Assembly (NCBI RefSeq): GCF_030811095.1
Contig: NZ_JAUSQL010000001.1
Coordinates: 868,001-932,000, forward strand
Length of the DNA: 64,000 nt
Source: Trueperella abortisuis
GTDB taxonomy: Bacteria; Actinomycetota; Actinomycetes; Actinomycetales; Actinomycetaceae
Reading direction: 5' to 3'
Made by a program: the position numbers and the translations under genes. Shown one piece after another: positions 1 to 8,697 of this stretch (positions within the stretch are counted from its first letter, which is position 1; every line of letters begins with the position of its first letter). The notes below the pieces were generated by a model. That model was not told the origin of the DNA and searched no databases. It worked only from the letters and a program-made list of their open reading frames with translations.

Positions 1-460
1 CCACGGTGTAGGTCTCCCGGGTGGAGACAACGTGCGGGGACATGCGCCGGCCAATCGAGCCCTTGGGGTAGCCGAGGAGGTCGGTGGTGTGGCGGCGCTT
101 GTCGCCGCTCAGGCCTCTCAGGAGCCGGGTGGAGAGGTTGGCGGGTAGCTCGTCGAGGAGGAGTGCGCGGTCGTCGGGGTCAAGGGAGTCGAAGATTTCC
201 ACGACCTCGCGGTTTTGCAGCCCTTTGATGAGGTCGGACTGCTGGCGAGGGCTCAGGATGTCGAAGACGGCGAGGGCGCGGTCCTTGGGCAGAAGCCGGT
301 AGAAGACGGGCTGCTGGCGCTCGGGCAGACGCTCGAGGATGTCGGCGGTTTGGGCCGGGCTGGCGAGGGAGACGTGCTCAACGACGGCAGCGAACTTGCC
401 CGCAGACAGCTCGGGCTGGATCGTTTCGAGGACGGAGTTGACGTCAACGTTCTGGCTCAT
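1..460 (-). CDS. mgtE: Magnesium transporter MgtE, N-terminal part (runs off the window)
   Basis: The minus strand reads from an ATG at 460 (MSQNVDVNSV...) without a stop to the window edge, 153 residues. The visible part is the cytosolic MgtE N domain: repeated helical units such as LERLPERQQPVFYRLLPK and LDPDDRALLLDELPANL, then LGYPKGSIGRRMSP, the usual junction into the CBS pair. In the family this domain senses intracellular Mg2+ and gates a C-terminal membrane pore; the CBS domains and pore lie outside the window. AAGGA sits just before the start. The gene is divergent from the aldo/keto reductase gene, with about 370 bp between them. Family assignment is firm; whether the gene is complete cannot be judged. 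Confidence 0.88.
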   Translation of the reverse strand, partial: MSQNVDVNSVLETIQPELSAGKFAAVVEHVSLASPAQTADILERLPERQQPVFYRLLPKDRALAVFDILSPRQQSDLIKGLQNREVVEIFDSLDPDDRALLLDELPANLSTRLLRGLSGDKRRHTTDLLGYPKGSIGRRMSPHVVSTRETYTV

Positions 461-829
461 GGTGCTTCCTTACGTGGAGGAGCCGGTGGCATGGCTCAAC
501 TCACCACGTCCCCAGGTGCCGACGATCAGCGGCTGCGGCGCTCAGAACGACGACGCGCGGGAGCCGCCGTCGGGCAGGGAGGACGTGGTCTTGCTTCGGT
601 GACGAGAACTGTCACTGTTCACGGGTCCTCACCTCACTTTCGGCGGTCGGCGTCGGGGCGAGACCAGTGTAGCCGCATTCTCCGGGCTTGGCCATTACCG
701 CCGCCACACCTCGTTTGCGGTGGAGCCGACGCCGGGCCTCGCCTTGCGGCTTCGCTGTCAGCCATGATCCTCGCCCACGTCCCGGGCGCACCGTAGACTG
801 ATGGGGAACTCGACATGAGCGGAGGAGAC
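461..829. other. Divergent intergenic region between mgtE and the aldo/keto reductase gene
   Basis: No gene is convincing in these 369 bases. On the plus strand TAGACT at 794-799 is a plausible -10 for the aldo/keto reductase gene. On the minus strand the long mgtE leader carries GTGAGGTGAGGACCCGTG (about 640-623), which loosely recalls the opening of Mg2+-sensing M-box leaders. The rest of that fold could not be recognised by eye, so a riboswitch is only a suggestion. Confidence 0.3.
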
Positions 830-1783
830 ATGGAATGCAGGCGCATGGGGGAGTCGGGGCTGACCGTCTCCGTTTTGGGTTACGGTGCCAACAACCTGGG
901 TCGGGCCGGGACGATGAGCGAGGACGAGAAGGGCGCGGCCGCCGTCGTGAACGCGGCGCTGGAGGCCGGGATCACCTACTTTGATTCGGCCAATGTGTAC
1001 GGCAAGCGCACGGGACTGTCGGAGAAGTTGCTGGGCAAAGCGCTGGGGGCCCGGCGCGAGGAGGTCGTGATCGCCACGAAGTTCGGCATGCGGCTCAAGG
1101 AAGACTCACCGGTCAGCGCGCGCGGTTCGCGCGGGTACATGCTGTCCTGTCTCGAGGACTCGCTGCGCCGGCTCGACACTGACTACATCGACCTGTATTA
1201 CTATCATTCGCCCGATCCTCGCACGCCCCTCGAGGAGACCGTCGACGCGTTGGAAAGCGCCGTCGATCAGGGCAAGATCCGCTACTACGCCGTGTCTAAC
1301 ATGGCTGGCTGGCAGACGGCGGCCACCGCGCAGCTTGCCAGCCGCGGCAAGCTCGTGGCCACCCAGAACCACTACAACCTCATCGACCGGCGCGCCGAGC
1401 AGGAGATCCTGCCAGCTGCCCGCTACTACGGCCTTGGTGTGGTGCCCTACTTCCCGCTGGCTGCCGGACTGCTGACCGGCAAGTACACCGACGCCGTCCC
1501 TGAGGGTGGGCGGCTGAAGGCGGGCGATCCCAAGCTGGAGGCGGCGGATATGGACCAGCTGCGCCGCTACCGTGGCTTTTGCGAGGAACGCGGTTTTGCC
1601 CAGGCCGACCTCGCCATCGCCTGGCTCGCCCATCAGGACCCGGTGGCCTCCATTATCGCCGGCGCGACCAGGCCGGAGCAGATCGCCTCCAACGCCAAGG
1701 CGGTGGACATTGAGCTCGACGACGCCGACCTCGCCGCACTCGACGAGATTTTCCCGCCGGCAGGTAAGGTCGCGCTCTTCTAG
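830..1783 (+). CDS. Aldo/keto reductase family protein
   Basis: A 317-residue (alpha/beta)8-barrel oxidoreductase, expected to reduce aldehydes or ketones with NADPH in the cytosol. The AKR tetrad is visible: D52 and Y57 in FDSANVYG, K84 in VIATKFG and H126 in LYYYHSPD. The late NADPH-binding region is seen in SIIAGATRPEQIASNAKAV. I chose ATG 830 because GGAGGAG at 821-827 sits just before it; ATG 815 and ATG 845 are alternatives. It resembles the potassium-channel-beta-like or YghZ-like AKR branch. The substrate cannot be told. It stands alone, with TAGACT at 794-799 as a likely -10. Confidence 0.88.
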   Translation: MECRRMGESGLTVSVLGYGANNLGRAGTMSEDEKGAAAVVNAALEAGITYFDSANVYGKRTGLSEKLLGKALGARREEVVIATKFGMRLKEDSPVSARGSRGYMLSCLEDSLRRLDTDYIDLYYYHSPDPRTPLEETVDALESAVDQGKIRYYAVSNMAGWQTAATAQLASRGKLVATQNHYNLIDRRAEQEILPAARYYGLGVVPYFPLAAGLLTGKYTDAVPEGGRLKAGDPKLEAADMDQLRRYRGFCEERGFAQADLAIAWLAHQDPVASIIAGATRPEQIASNAKAVDIELDDADLAALDEIFPPAGKVALF

Positions 1784-1862
1784 GCGCCGTCAGTGCGCGC
1801 AACCGCGCCGTTCTGTGGTTCCTTTCATGGTGGGTAATGCGGGCAAGAGCGCGCAGGTGAAC

Positions 1863-1941
1863 TATGATAATCGGTGGTGTGTGCTGTGGGCACACGTGTA
1901 GCTATAAACGGACATGTTGTCCCTAACTCGAGTGGAGTACT
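1863..1941 (+). promoter_or_regulatory. Leader of tig with candidate -10 boxes and inverted repeats
   Basis: TATGATAAT at 1863-1871 and TATAAA at 1903-1908 are both possible -10 elements. Two inverted repeats follow or overlap: GTGTGC/GCACAC (1879-1884 with 1890-1895) and GGACATGTTGTCC (1910-1922). GTGGAG just before the GTG at 1942 is the ribosome binding site. No -35 match is clear, and which box is used is unknown. Confidence 0.3.
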
Positions 1942-3501
1942 GTGAAGCAGATCGTAGAGAACATCAGCGAGACCCGCGCCAAGCTGAGCGTGGAGGTCCC
2001 TGCCGAGGAATTTGATTCGGATTACGAGAAGGCCGCCAAGGAGCTGTCCAAGCAGGTCGCGATCCCCGGATTCCGTGCCGGCAAGGCTCCGCGCCGCGTG
2101 GTCGAGTCGAAGATTGGCCGCGGCTACATTATCGAGCAGGCCATCAATGACAACCTGGACAAGTACTACCAGGCCGCCGTCAAGGAGACGGGCATCGTTC
2201 CGATGTCGCGCCCCGAGGTGGAGATCAGCGAGGTCCCGGAGATGAAGGGCAAGGCGGACACCTCGGCCCTGAAGTTTACGGTTGAGGTGGACGTGCGCCC
2301 GGAGATCTGGATGCCGAACCCGGCCGACTTCTCTGTTGAGGTCCCGGCGGTCGAGGTGACGGACGAGGACGTTGAGGCTGAGCTCGAGGCTCTGCGCGAG
2401 CGCTTCGCCACCCTGACCACGGTTGACCGCGCGGCCGCCGAGGGCGACTACGTCAACATCGACCTCGTGGCCAAGATCGGCGAGGAGGAGGTGGACGACG
2501 TCGCTGGCGTGTCCTACCGCATCGGCGACGCCAACATGCTCGAGGGTCAGGACGAGGCGCTCACGGGTGCCACTGCGGACTCGACCGTTGAGTTCACCGC
2601 CAAGCTTGCCGGGGGCGAGCACGAGGGCGAAGAGGCGAACGTGACCGTCACGGTTCACTCCGTGAAGGAATCTGTGCTTCCCGACGCCGACGATGACTTT
2701 GCGCAGATGGCCTCCGAATTCGACACGATCGAGGAGCTCAAGGTCTCGCTTCGCGAGAGCGCGGCCAAGTCGAAGGCTGACTCGCAGCTCTCGGGTGCCT
2801 ACCAGGCGCTCGTTGACCAGCTGATCGAGGCCTCGGACTTCCCGCTTCCCCAGGGCCCGATCGAGGAGGAGATCGCCAACCACCTGCGCAACGAGGGCAA
2901 GGAGGAAGGCGATCCGCACGGCGAGGAGATCCGCAAGGATGTCGAGGACTCGCTGCGCACCCAGCTGCTGCTCGACACCTACGCCCAGGCCTTCAAGGTC
3001 AAGGTGGGCCAGGAGGAGCTGCTCGACTTCCTCATGACGCAGGCCCAGATGTACGGCATGGATCCGAACCAGTTCATCCAGGCCGCCGTCTCCACCGGTC
3101 AGCTCAATGCGTTCGCCGGCGAGCTCGCCCGTAACAAGGCTGTCATGGCCGCACTGCGCCTGGCCCAGGTTAAGGACGAGAACGGCAACGCCGTGGACGT
3201 GGACGCGATCCTCGGCGAGAAGCCCGAAGACGAGGTTGTTCCCGAGTTCACCGCCAAGCCTGCGAAGGTAGCAGCCAAGGCAGAGAAGAGCGAGAAGTCC
3301 GAGAAGAAGGCCGACGCCGATGCCGCGGCCGAGGACGGCGGCGAGGCTCCTGCTGGCGATATCTTCGACCCGGCCGACCACAAGGTTGACGAGGTTCTCG
3401 CCTACGTCGAGGGCGCGGACGAGGCCGAGAAGGCTCGCGTGCTCGAGGCTGAGAAGAACGGCAAGGCTCGCAAGACCCTCATTTCCAAGCTCGAGGCTTA
3501 A
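1942..3501 (+). CDS. tig: Trigger factor, ribosome-associated chaperone with extended C-terminus
   Basis: Trigger factor binds near the ribosomal exit tunnel and shields nascent chains. The ribosome-docking signature GFRAGKAP is at residues 43-50, an FKBP-type PPIase domain starts near EGDYVNIDLVAK, and the long helical C-terminal arms follow. Start is GTG 1942 behind GTGGAG. At 519 residues it is longer than most trigger factors. After about residue 430 there is a Lys/Glu/Ala-rich linker, then a short conserved-looking block at 485-519 (VLAYVEGADEAEKARVLEAE and KARKTLISKL). The tail's role is unknown. Upstream of the clp operon, it fits a protein-quality-control neighbourhood. A strong terminator follows. 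Confidence 0.96.
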   Translation: MKQIVENISETRAKLSVEVPAEEFDSDYEKAAKELSKQVAIPGFRAGKAPRRVVESKIGRGYIIEQAINDNLDKYYQAAVKETGIVPMSRPEVEISEVPEMKGKADTSALKFTVEVDVRPEIWMPNPADFSVEVPAVEVTDEDVEAELEALRERFATLTTVDRAAAEGDYVNIDLVAKIGEEEVDDVAGVSYRIGDANMLEGQDEALTGATADSTVEFTAKLAGGEHEGEEANVTVTVHSVKESVLPDADDDFAQMASEFDTIEELKVSLRESAAKSKADSQLSGAYQALVDQLIEASDFPLPQGPIEEEIANHLRNEGKEEGDPHGEEIRKDVEDSLRTQLLLDTYAQAFKVKVGQEELLDFLMTQAQMYGMDPNQFIQAAVSTGQLNAFAGELARNKAVMAALRLAQVKDENGNAVDVDAILGEKPEDEVVPEFTAKPAKVAAKAEKSEKSEKKADADAAAEDGGEAPAGDIFDPADHKVDEVLAYVEGADEAEKARVLEAEKNGKARKTLISKLEA

Positions 3502-3515
3502 ACCATACGCGCGGG

Positions 3516-3545
3516 GGCGGGAGCGGCCAGGCCGCTCCCGCCTTT
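3516..3545 (+). terminator. Rho-independent terminator after tig
   Basis: A perfect 12-bp stem, 3516-3527 with 3531-3542, closed by a 3-nt loop and followed by TTT. It ends the tig transcript and separates it from clpP1. Confidence 0.8.
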
Positions 3546-3689
3546 GTATGTGCCAACAGCGAAAAGTCGGTGCTTCGGGAATGGCCGGGGGAGCGGGCTT
3601 CGTTAGGATCGATTGAGTGAAGCGCGCCGCCGCCACGGGCGGACGCATCTATCATCTACATCCGCCCATGGGGGCGAAGGAGGGGCGTC

Positions 3690-4316
3690 ATGCCACAATC
3701 AGCCGGGCCAGGCCAACTCGCACTTGGCGACTCGATCTTTAATCGGCTCCTAAAGGAAAGGATCATCTGGCTGGGTGATCAGGTGACGGACGAGCTGGCG
3801 AACATGATCTCCGCACAGCTCCTGCTGCTCGCAGCCGAGGATCCGGACAAGGACATTTACCTTTACATCAACTCGCCGGGCGGCTCCGTCACGGCGGGGA
3901 TGGCCATCTTCGACACGATGCAGTACGTCAAGCCGGACGTGGCGACTGTGGGCATGGGCCTTGCGGCGTCGATGGGACAGTTCCTGCTCACCGCCGGCGC
4001 GAAGGGCAAGCGCTACATTACCCCGCACACCCGGGTCCTCATGCATCAGCCGCTCGGCGGAGTGCAGGGAACTGCCACCGATATCCGCATCAACGCTGAC
4101 CTCATCCTCAAGATGAAGGAGGAGCTTTCGGCGCTGAACGCGAAGCACACCGGAAAGTCGGTGGAGCAGATCCTCGCGGATTCGGACCGCGATCGGTGGT
4201 TCACCGCCCAGGAGGCTCTCGAGTACGGTTTCGTGGACCACATTATCGAAAGCTCGTCGGCCGTCGTCGGCGGCGGCGGCGTGGATCGCGGCGCTTCCAC
4301 CGCGGCAGAGAACTAA
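3690..4316 (+). CDS. clpP1: ATP-dependent Clp protease proteolytic subunit 1
   Basis: Serine peptidase subunit of the Clp barrel, cytosolic, 208 residues. The catalytic triad is visible as S94 (GLAASMGQF), H119 (RVLMHQP) and D168 (SDRDRW). The start ATG 3690 follows AAGGAGGGG. clpP2 begins 10 nt downstream and clpX follows, the usual actinobacterial clpP1-clpP2-clpX order. In this phylum the two paralogues form a mixed ClpP1P2 tetradecamer fed by ClpX or ClpC. TAGGAT at 3604-3609 is a weak -10 candidate. I did not recognise a ClgR operator. Confidence 0.96.
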   Translation: MPQSAGPGQLALGDSIFNRLLKERIIWLGDQVTDELANMISAQLLLLAAEDPDKDIYLYINSPGGSVTAGMAIFDTMQYVKPDVATVGMGLAASMGQFLLTAGAKGKRYITPHTRVLMHQPLGGVQGTATDIRINADLILKMKEELSALNAKHTGKSVEQILADSDRDRWFTAQEALEYGFVDHIIESSSAVVGGGGVDRGASTAAEN

Positions 4317-4326
4317 GGAGCGGATT

Positions 4327-4998
4327 ATGTACGGACTTTCACTTCCCTCATCCCAGCTCGCCGGTGGCATGGCTCCGCAGATGCCGTCCAACCGCTACGT
4401 CCTGCCCAGCTTCGAGGAGCGCACGCCCTACGGCTATAAGCGCCAGGACCCGTACGCGAAGCTATTCGAGGATCGCATCATCTTCCTCGGAGTCCAGGTC
4501 GATGACGCGTCCGCCGACGACGTCATGGCTCAGCTCCTCGTGCTGGAGTCCCAGGATCCGGAGTCGCCGATCACGATGTACATTAATTCCCCGGGCGGCT
4601 CTTTTACGGCGTTGACCGCGATCTACGACACGATGCAGTACGTCAAGCCGGAGATTCAGACGGTGTGCCTCGGCCAGGCGGCCTCAGCCGCGGCGGTTCT
4701 GCTCGCCGGCGGCTCGCCGGGACGCCGCCTCGCGCTTCCGAACGCGCGCGTGCTCATCCACGAACCCGCGATGCAGGGCGCCCAGGGCCAGGCCTCGGAT
4801 ATCGCGATCATCGCCGAGGAGATGGACCGCATGAACCAGTGGCTCATCGACACCCTCGCTCGCCACACCGGCCAAGAGGCGGCCACGATCGAGAAGGATA
4901 TCTCGCGTGACAAGATCCTCACGGCCGAACAGGCCAAGGACTACGGGATTGTCGACCAGGTGCTCGTCTCCCGTAAGGCTACGCGCCAGCAGGGTTAA
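4327..4998 (+). CDS. clpP2: ATP-dependent Clp protease proteolytic subunit 2
   Basis: Second ClpP paralogue, 223 residues, with S120 (LGQAASAAA), H145 (RVLIHEPAM) and D195 (SRDKIL) as the triad. The N-terminus is about 30 residues longer than that of ClpP1 (MYGLSLPSSQLAGGMAPQ), as is usual for ClpP2 and probably trimmed on maturation. It starts 10 nt after clpP1 behind AAGGAG and is surely co-transcribed with it. Together the two subunits make the heteromeric degradation chamber. Confidence 0.96.
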   Translation: MYGLSLPSSQLAGGMAPQMPSNRYVLPSFEERTPYGYKRQDPYAKLFEDRIIFLGVQVDDASADDVMAQLLVLESQDPESPITMYINSPGGSFTALTAIYDTMQYVKPEIQTVCLGQAASAAAVLLAGGSPGRRLALPNARVLIHEPAMQGAQGQASDIAIIAEEMDRMNQWLIDTLARHTGQEAATIEKDISRDKILTAEQAKDYGIVDQVLVSRKATRQQG

Positions 4999-5016
4999 GG
5001 CCTTCCTGAGGCTTGG

Positions 5017-5052
5017 TGCGTGGGGGCGGCGCTTCGGCGCCGCCCCCACGCA
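5017..5052 (+). terminator. 16-bp GC hairpin with UUCG loop between clpP2 and clpX
   Basis: Positions 5017-5032 pair perfectly with 5037-5052 around a TTCG tetraloop. No T-tract follows (CGTAGC), so it may be a weak terminator, an mRNA-stabilising or processing hairpin, or a roadblock that lowers clpX relative to clpP. Confidence 0.55.
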
Positions 5053-5133
5053 CGTAGCATGTATGGCGCGCCGCACTGGCTATGTGCGGCGTTTTGGTGT
5101 GGAATTGAGGGTATAGAGGAAAGAGGTTGCCAG

Positions 5134-6399
5134 ATGACTCGTACCGCAGACGCGGCCGACATGCTCAAGTGCTCGTTTTGTCAAAAGAGCCAGCGCCAGG
5201 TTCGTAAGCTGATCACTGGCTCGGGTGTCTACATCTGCAATGAGTGCATCGAGCTGTGCAATGAGATCATCGCCGAGGAGTTCGGTGCCGCGGACGGTGG
5301 CGACCAGCCCCAGGCGGAGCTGCCCACCCCGCGGGAGATATATGACTTCCTCAACGAGTATGTGATCGGCCAGGATTCCGCCAAGCGCACGCTCGCCGTC
5401 GCGGTCTACAACCACTACAAGCGCATCCGCTCCCTGACCTCGGTGGCGGACGCGAAGAAGGAAGACCACGTCGAGATCGGCAAGTCCAACATCCTCATCA
5501 TTGGCCCCACCGGCACGGGCAAGACGTACCTGGCCCAGACACTGGCGAAGATCCTCAACGTGCCCTTCGCGATCGCGGACGCGACTGCGCTGACGGAGGC
5601 GGGATACGTGGGTGAGGACGTGGAGAACATCCTCCTCAAGCTCATCCAGGCCGCCGACGGCGACGTGTCGCGCGCCGAGCAGGGCATCATCTATATCGAC
5701 GAGATCGACAAGATTTCCCGCAAGTCCGAGAATCCCTCCATCACGCGTGACGTCTCCGGCGAAGGCGTGCAGCAGGCGCTGTTGAAGATCATCGAGGGGA
5801 CGGTGGCGGCCGTACCCCCGCAGGGCGGACGTAAGCACCCTCAGCAGGAATTCATCGAGATCGATACCTCGAACATCCTCTTCATCGTCGCTGGCGCGTT
5901 CGCGGGCATGGAAGAGATCGTGTCCTCGCGCACGGGTAAGCGCGGCATCGGCTTCGGCTCCTCCCTCCATGAGGCGCAGGACTCCGGGGCGTTGCTCTGT
6001 CAGACCACCCCGGAGGACCTGCACAAGTTCGGCCTCATCCCCGAACTCGTCGGCCGACTGCCTGTCCTCGCCACAGTCAACGACCTGACGGTGGAGGACC
6101 TCGTCCAGATCCTGAAGACCCCACGCAACGCGCTGATCAAGCAGTACCAGAAGATGTTCGAGCTGGATGGCGTCAAGCTCGAGTTCACCGACGCGGCCGT
6201 GGAAAAGATCGCCTCGGAGGCGATCGAGCGCGGCACGGGCGCACGCGGGCTGCGCTCCATCATGGAAAACCTCCTGCGCGAGCTCATGTTCGACATCCCC
6301 TCGCGTGACGACGTGGAGAAGGTCCTCATCGACGCCGACGTCGTGGACGGGACGGGGGAGGCGCTCGTCGTCACCAGCCGGAAGAACAGGACCGCCTAG
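5134..6399 (+). CDS. clpX: ATP-dependent Clp protease ATP-binding subunit ClpX
   Basis: AAA+ unfoldase that recognises tagged substrates and threads them into ClpP. The 421-residue protein begins with a C4 zinc finger (C13, C16, C35, C38), then Walker A GPTGTGKT at 124-131, a Walker B in [10 protein letters not shown] and the pore-region [11 protein letters not shown] 5134 is preferred because GAGGAAAGAGG lies upstream and the protein then starts at the zinc-finger domain. The frame is open further upstream, but through the clpP2-clpX hairpin. Confidence 0.96.
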   Translation: MTRTADAADMLKCSFCQKSQRQVRKLITGSGVYICNECIELCNEIIAEEFGAADGGDQPQAELPTPREIYDFLNEYVIGQDSAKRTLAVAVYNHYKRIRSLTSVADAKKEDHVEIGKSNILIIGPTGTGKTYLAQTLAKILNVPFAIADATALTEAGYVGEDVENILLKLIQAADGDVSRAEQGIIYIDEIDKISRKSENPSITRDVSGEGVQQALLKIIEGTVAAVPPQGGRKHPQQEFIEIDTSNILFIVAGAFAGMEEIVSSRTGKRGIGFGSSLHEAQDSGALLCQTTPEDLHKFGLIPELVGRLPVLATVNDLTVEDLVQILKTPRNALIKQYQKMFELDGVKLEFTDAAVEKIASEAIERGTGARGLRSIMENLLRELMFDIPSRDDVEKVLIDADVVDGTGEALVVTSRKNRTA

Positions 6400-6430
6400 C
6401 ACGCCCTCGGTGCAGAGCGAAGGAGAAGCC

Positions 6431-6727
6431 ATGGAGATCCCCGACCAGCTCGGCGTCTACCGCAAGACGATCGACAATCTCGACGCCGCGCTCATCCATA
6501 TCCTCGCCGAACGCTTCCGCTGTACTCAGCAGGTCGGTCTGCTCAAGGCCGAGCACTCGCTACCTCCCTCGGACCCGGAGCGCGAGAAGCGCCAGGTAGA
6601 GCGGCTCCGGCGCCTGGCGGAGGAAGCAGACCTCGACCCGGTCTTCGCCGAGAAGTTCCTCAAGTTCATCGTGGCCGAGGTCATCCGACACCATGAACGC
6701 ATCGCGGCGGAAAAGAAGGACGCCTAG
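6431..6727 (+). CDS. Chorismate mutase, AroQ type
   Basis: A 98-residue all-helical protein (MEIPDQLGVYRKTIDNLDAALIHILAERF...). It matches the AroQ chorismate mutase fold: the R-x-I-D-x-L-D-x-x-L helix, a second helix with R-x-x-x-x-x-x-V-G-x-x-K (RCTQQVGLLKAE), then PPSDPEREKRQVERLR. It converts chorismate to prephenate for Phe and Tyr synthesis in the cytosol. AAGGAGAA precedes ATG 6431. It begins 31 nt after clpX and may be transcribed from the same mRNA. The next gene is convergent. Confidence 0.9.
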   Translation: MEIPDQLGVYRKTIDNLDAALIHILAERFRCTQQVGLLKAEHSLPPSDPEREKRQVERLRRLAEEADLDPVFAEKFLKFIVAEVIRHHERIAAEKKDA

Positions 6728-6766
6728 GCGAGGACGCTCCCACGCGCGGAAGGCAGGGCGGCGGGC

Positions 6767-8593
6767 TTACTTGGTGTAGATCTCCTCGATCGCTGAGTCG
6801 AAGTCACGGATCACGGCGGTGCGCTTGACCTTGAGCGACGGCGTCAGGTAGCCATTCTCAATGGTGAAATCCGCGGGCAAGATCTTGAACTTGCGGATGG
6901 ACTCGGCACGCGAGACGTGTTCGTTCGTGCGCTTGACGGCGCGGTCAATCGCGGCGATGACCTGCGGGTCGTTGATCGCCTCAGTGACGGACATCGCGGG
7001 AAGGCCGCGATTGGACAGCCACTGGGGCAACGCCTCGGCGTCGAGGGTGACGAGGGCGGCGACGAAGGGCTTCTTGTCACCAACCACCACCACCTGGGAG
7101 ATGAGCGGGTGTGAGCGCAGCCGGTCCTCCAGCTCGGCGGGGGCGACGTTCTTGCCGCCCGCCGTCACGATCAGCTCCTTCTTCCGGCCGGTCACCCACA
7201 CGAACTCGTCCTCATCCACGCGGCCGATGTCGCCCGTGCGGAACCAGCCGTCCTCCGTGAAGACGGCGGCCGTGGCCTCCGGGTCGTTGTGGTAGCACTT
7301 GAAGACGTGGTCGCCCTTGACGAGAATCTCCCCATCCTCGGCAGCCTTGACGTAGCAACCCGGGTAGGCCGGGCCAACCGAGCCAAGGCGGGTCTTATTC
7401 ACGCGGTTGACCGCGGTGGGGGCGGCAGTCTCCGACAGGCCGTAACCCTCGAGGACCTGGATGCCGGCGCCGGTGAAGAAGGCCGCGAGCCGGTTTCCGA
7501 GCGGGGCACCGCCGGAAATGGTGTACTTGACCTTGCCACCCATGATCTCGCGCAGGTTTGAATAGACGAGGCGGTCGAAGATGCGCTGCTGGGCCTTGAG
7601 CTGGGCCGACGGACCCTCCGGCGTCTCCAGTGCCCGACCGTAGGCGATCGCCACCTTCGCCGCGGTGCGGAACATCTTGAGCTTGATGCCCCTGCCCGCC
7701 TTCGCGTCCGCCGCGTTGTAGATCTTTTCAAACACGCGCGGTACGGCCAGCACGTAGGTAGGCTTGAAGGACTGCATGTCAGCTACCAGGTTGCGCGTGT
7801 CCGGGCTGTAGCCGATCTCGGTGCCCACGTAGAGCGCAAGGACGTTGATGAAGCGGGCAAAGACGTGGGCCATCGGCAGGAACAGGAGCGTGCGGGCGTC
7901 CTTGCGTGAGACCACGTCCATGAGGCCCTCGTCCACCGGGCCGTTGATGACGACGTGGAGCAGGTTGCGGTGAGTGAGGACCACGCCCTTCGGCCGGCCC
8001 GTCGTTCCCGAGGTGTAGATGATCGTCCACACGTCGTCGGCCTTCTGGGCGTCGATGCGCCGGTCGATCTCGTCGTCGTCGTGCAGGGAACCCATGGCGG
8101 AGATGCGGCCCTGGGCGTCGTCGGCGATGACGAAGATCTGCTCGAGCACGTCCCCCTTAAGGAGCGGGCTCATCATGGTCTCCATCGCCTGACTCTCGAC
8201 GACGGCAAAGCGGCAACCGGCGTCGTTGACGATCCACTCGGCCTGGTCGAGCACGGAGGTCTCGTAGATTGGCACGGCGTAGCCGCCCGCGAACTGGATC
8301 GCCAGGTCAAACAGCGACCATTCGTAGGAGGTGTGCGCCATGATCGCCACGCGGTCGCCGGGCTTCAGGCCGAGGGCGATGAAGCCACGCGCGAGGGCTC
8401 GGAGCTCATCGTAAAGCTGAGACCACCCGACCCCGATCCACTGGTTACCCATGGTCGACTTGCGGTAGAGGGCCGTCTTCTTCGGCATTTCCAGCGCACG
8501 ACGCCGGATCAGCGCGGGGACCGTCATCTGGTCCGTGACTTCCATCTTGCCGGGGACGAATGACACTCCCTCTTCTTCGATGTATTCGCTCAC
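6767..8593 (-). CDS. Long-chain acyl-CoA synthetase (AMP-binding, FadD15-like)
   Basis: A 608-residue adenylate-forming enzyme that activates free fatty acids to acyl-CoA at the inner membrane face. The AMP-binding motif IIYTSGTTGRPKGV is at 191-204. Later motifs are GYGLSETAAPT, the hinge region GWFRTGDIGRVDEDEFVWVTGR and the catalytic-Lys region near the end (NGYLTPSLKVKR). The start is GTG 8593 with AAGGAGA upstream. A perfect palindrome (8620-8635) lies 27 nt upstream of the start and is a likely repressor operator. It is read away from valS. Confidence 0.92.
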   Translation of the reverse strand: MSEYIEEEGVSFVPGKMEVTDQMTVPALIRRRALEMPKKTALYRKSTMGNQWIGVGWSQLYDELRALARGFIALGLKPGDRVAIMAHTSYEWSLFDLAIQFAGGYAVPIYETSVLDQAEWIVNDAGCRFAVVESQAMETMMSPLLKGDVLEQIFVIADDAQGRISAMGSLHDDDEIDRRIDAQKADDVWTIIYTSGTTGRPKGVVLTHRNLLHVVINGPVDEGLMDVVSRKDARTLLFLPMAHVFARFINVLALYVGTEIGYSPDTRNLVADMQSFKPTYVLAVPRVFEKIYNAADAKAGRGIKLKMFRTAAKVAIAYGRALETPEGPSAQLKAQQRIFDRLVYSNLREIMGGKVKYTISGGAPLGNRLAAFFTGAGIQVLEGYGLSETAAPTAVNRVNKTRLGSVGPAYPGCYVKAAEDGEILVKGDHVFKCYHNDPEATAAVFTEDGWFRTGDIGRVDEDEFVWVTGRKKELIVTAGGKNVAPAELEDRLRSHPLISQVVVVGDKKPFVAALVTLDAEALPQWLSNRGLPAMSVTEAINDPQVIAAIDRAVKRTNEHVSRAESIRKFKILPADFTIENGYLTPSLKVKRTAVIRDFDSAIEEIYTK

Positions 8594-8619
8594 CGAATCT
8601 CCTTCGTATCGACGATAAA

Positions 8620-8635
8620 GCTACGGTACCGTAGC
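8620..8635. promoter_or_regulatory. Perfect 16-bp palindrome, candidate operator of the acyl-CoA synthetase gene
   Basis: GCTACGGTACCGTAGC is fully self-complementary and lies just upstream of the GTG at 8593. Size and symmetry fit a dimeric TetR-family or FadR-like repressor site. No regulator gene is adjacent. Confidence 0.5.
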
Positions 8636-8648
8636 CGGCGTAAGAAGC

Positions 8649-8684
8649 GGCGGATTTCAGGCCCACCCGGCCATGAAATCCGCC
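8649..8684 (-). terminator. Hairpin downstream of valS
   Basis: 11 bp pair perfectly (8649-8659 with 8674-8684) and an inner GGCC/GGCC extends the stem. It lies 13 bp beyond the valS stop on the minus strand. There is no T-run, so termination efficiency is uncertain. Confidence 0.5.
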
Positions 8685-8697
8685 ACTAGGGTGAACG

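Noticed and set aside
1825..3648. A 607-codon open frame on the minus strand opposite tig
   Set aside because: It mirrors tig codons in a high-GC genome, has no family motifs and runs through the terminator.
5080..6432. A 450-codon minus-strand frame opposite clpX
   Set aside because: Shadow of clpX; no recognisable domain.
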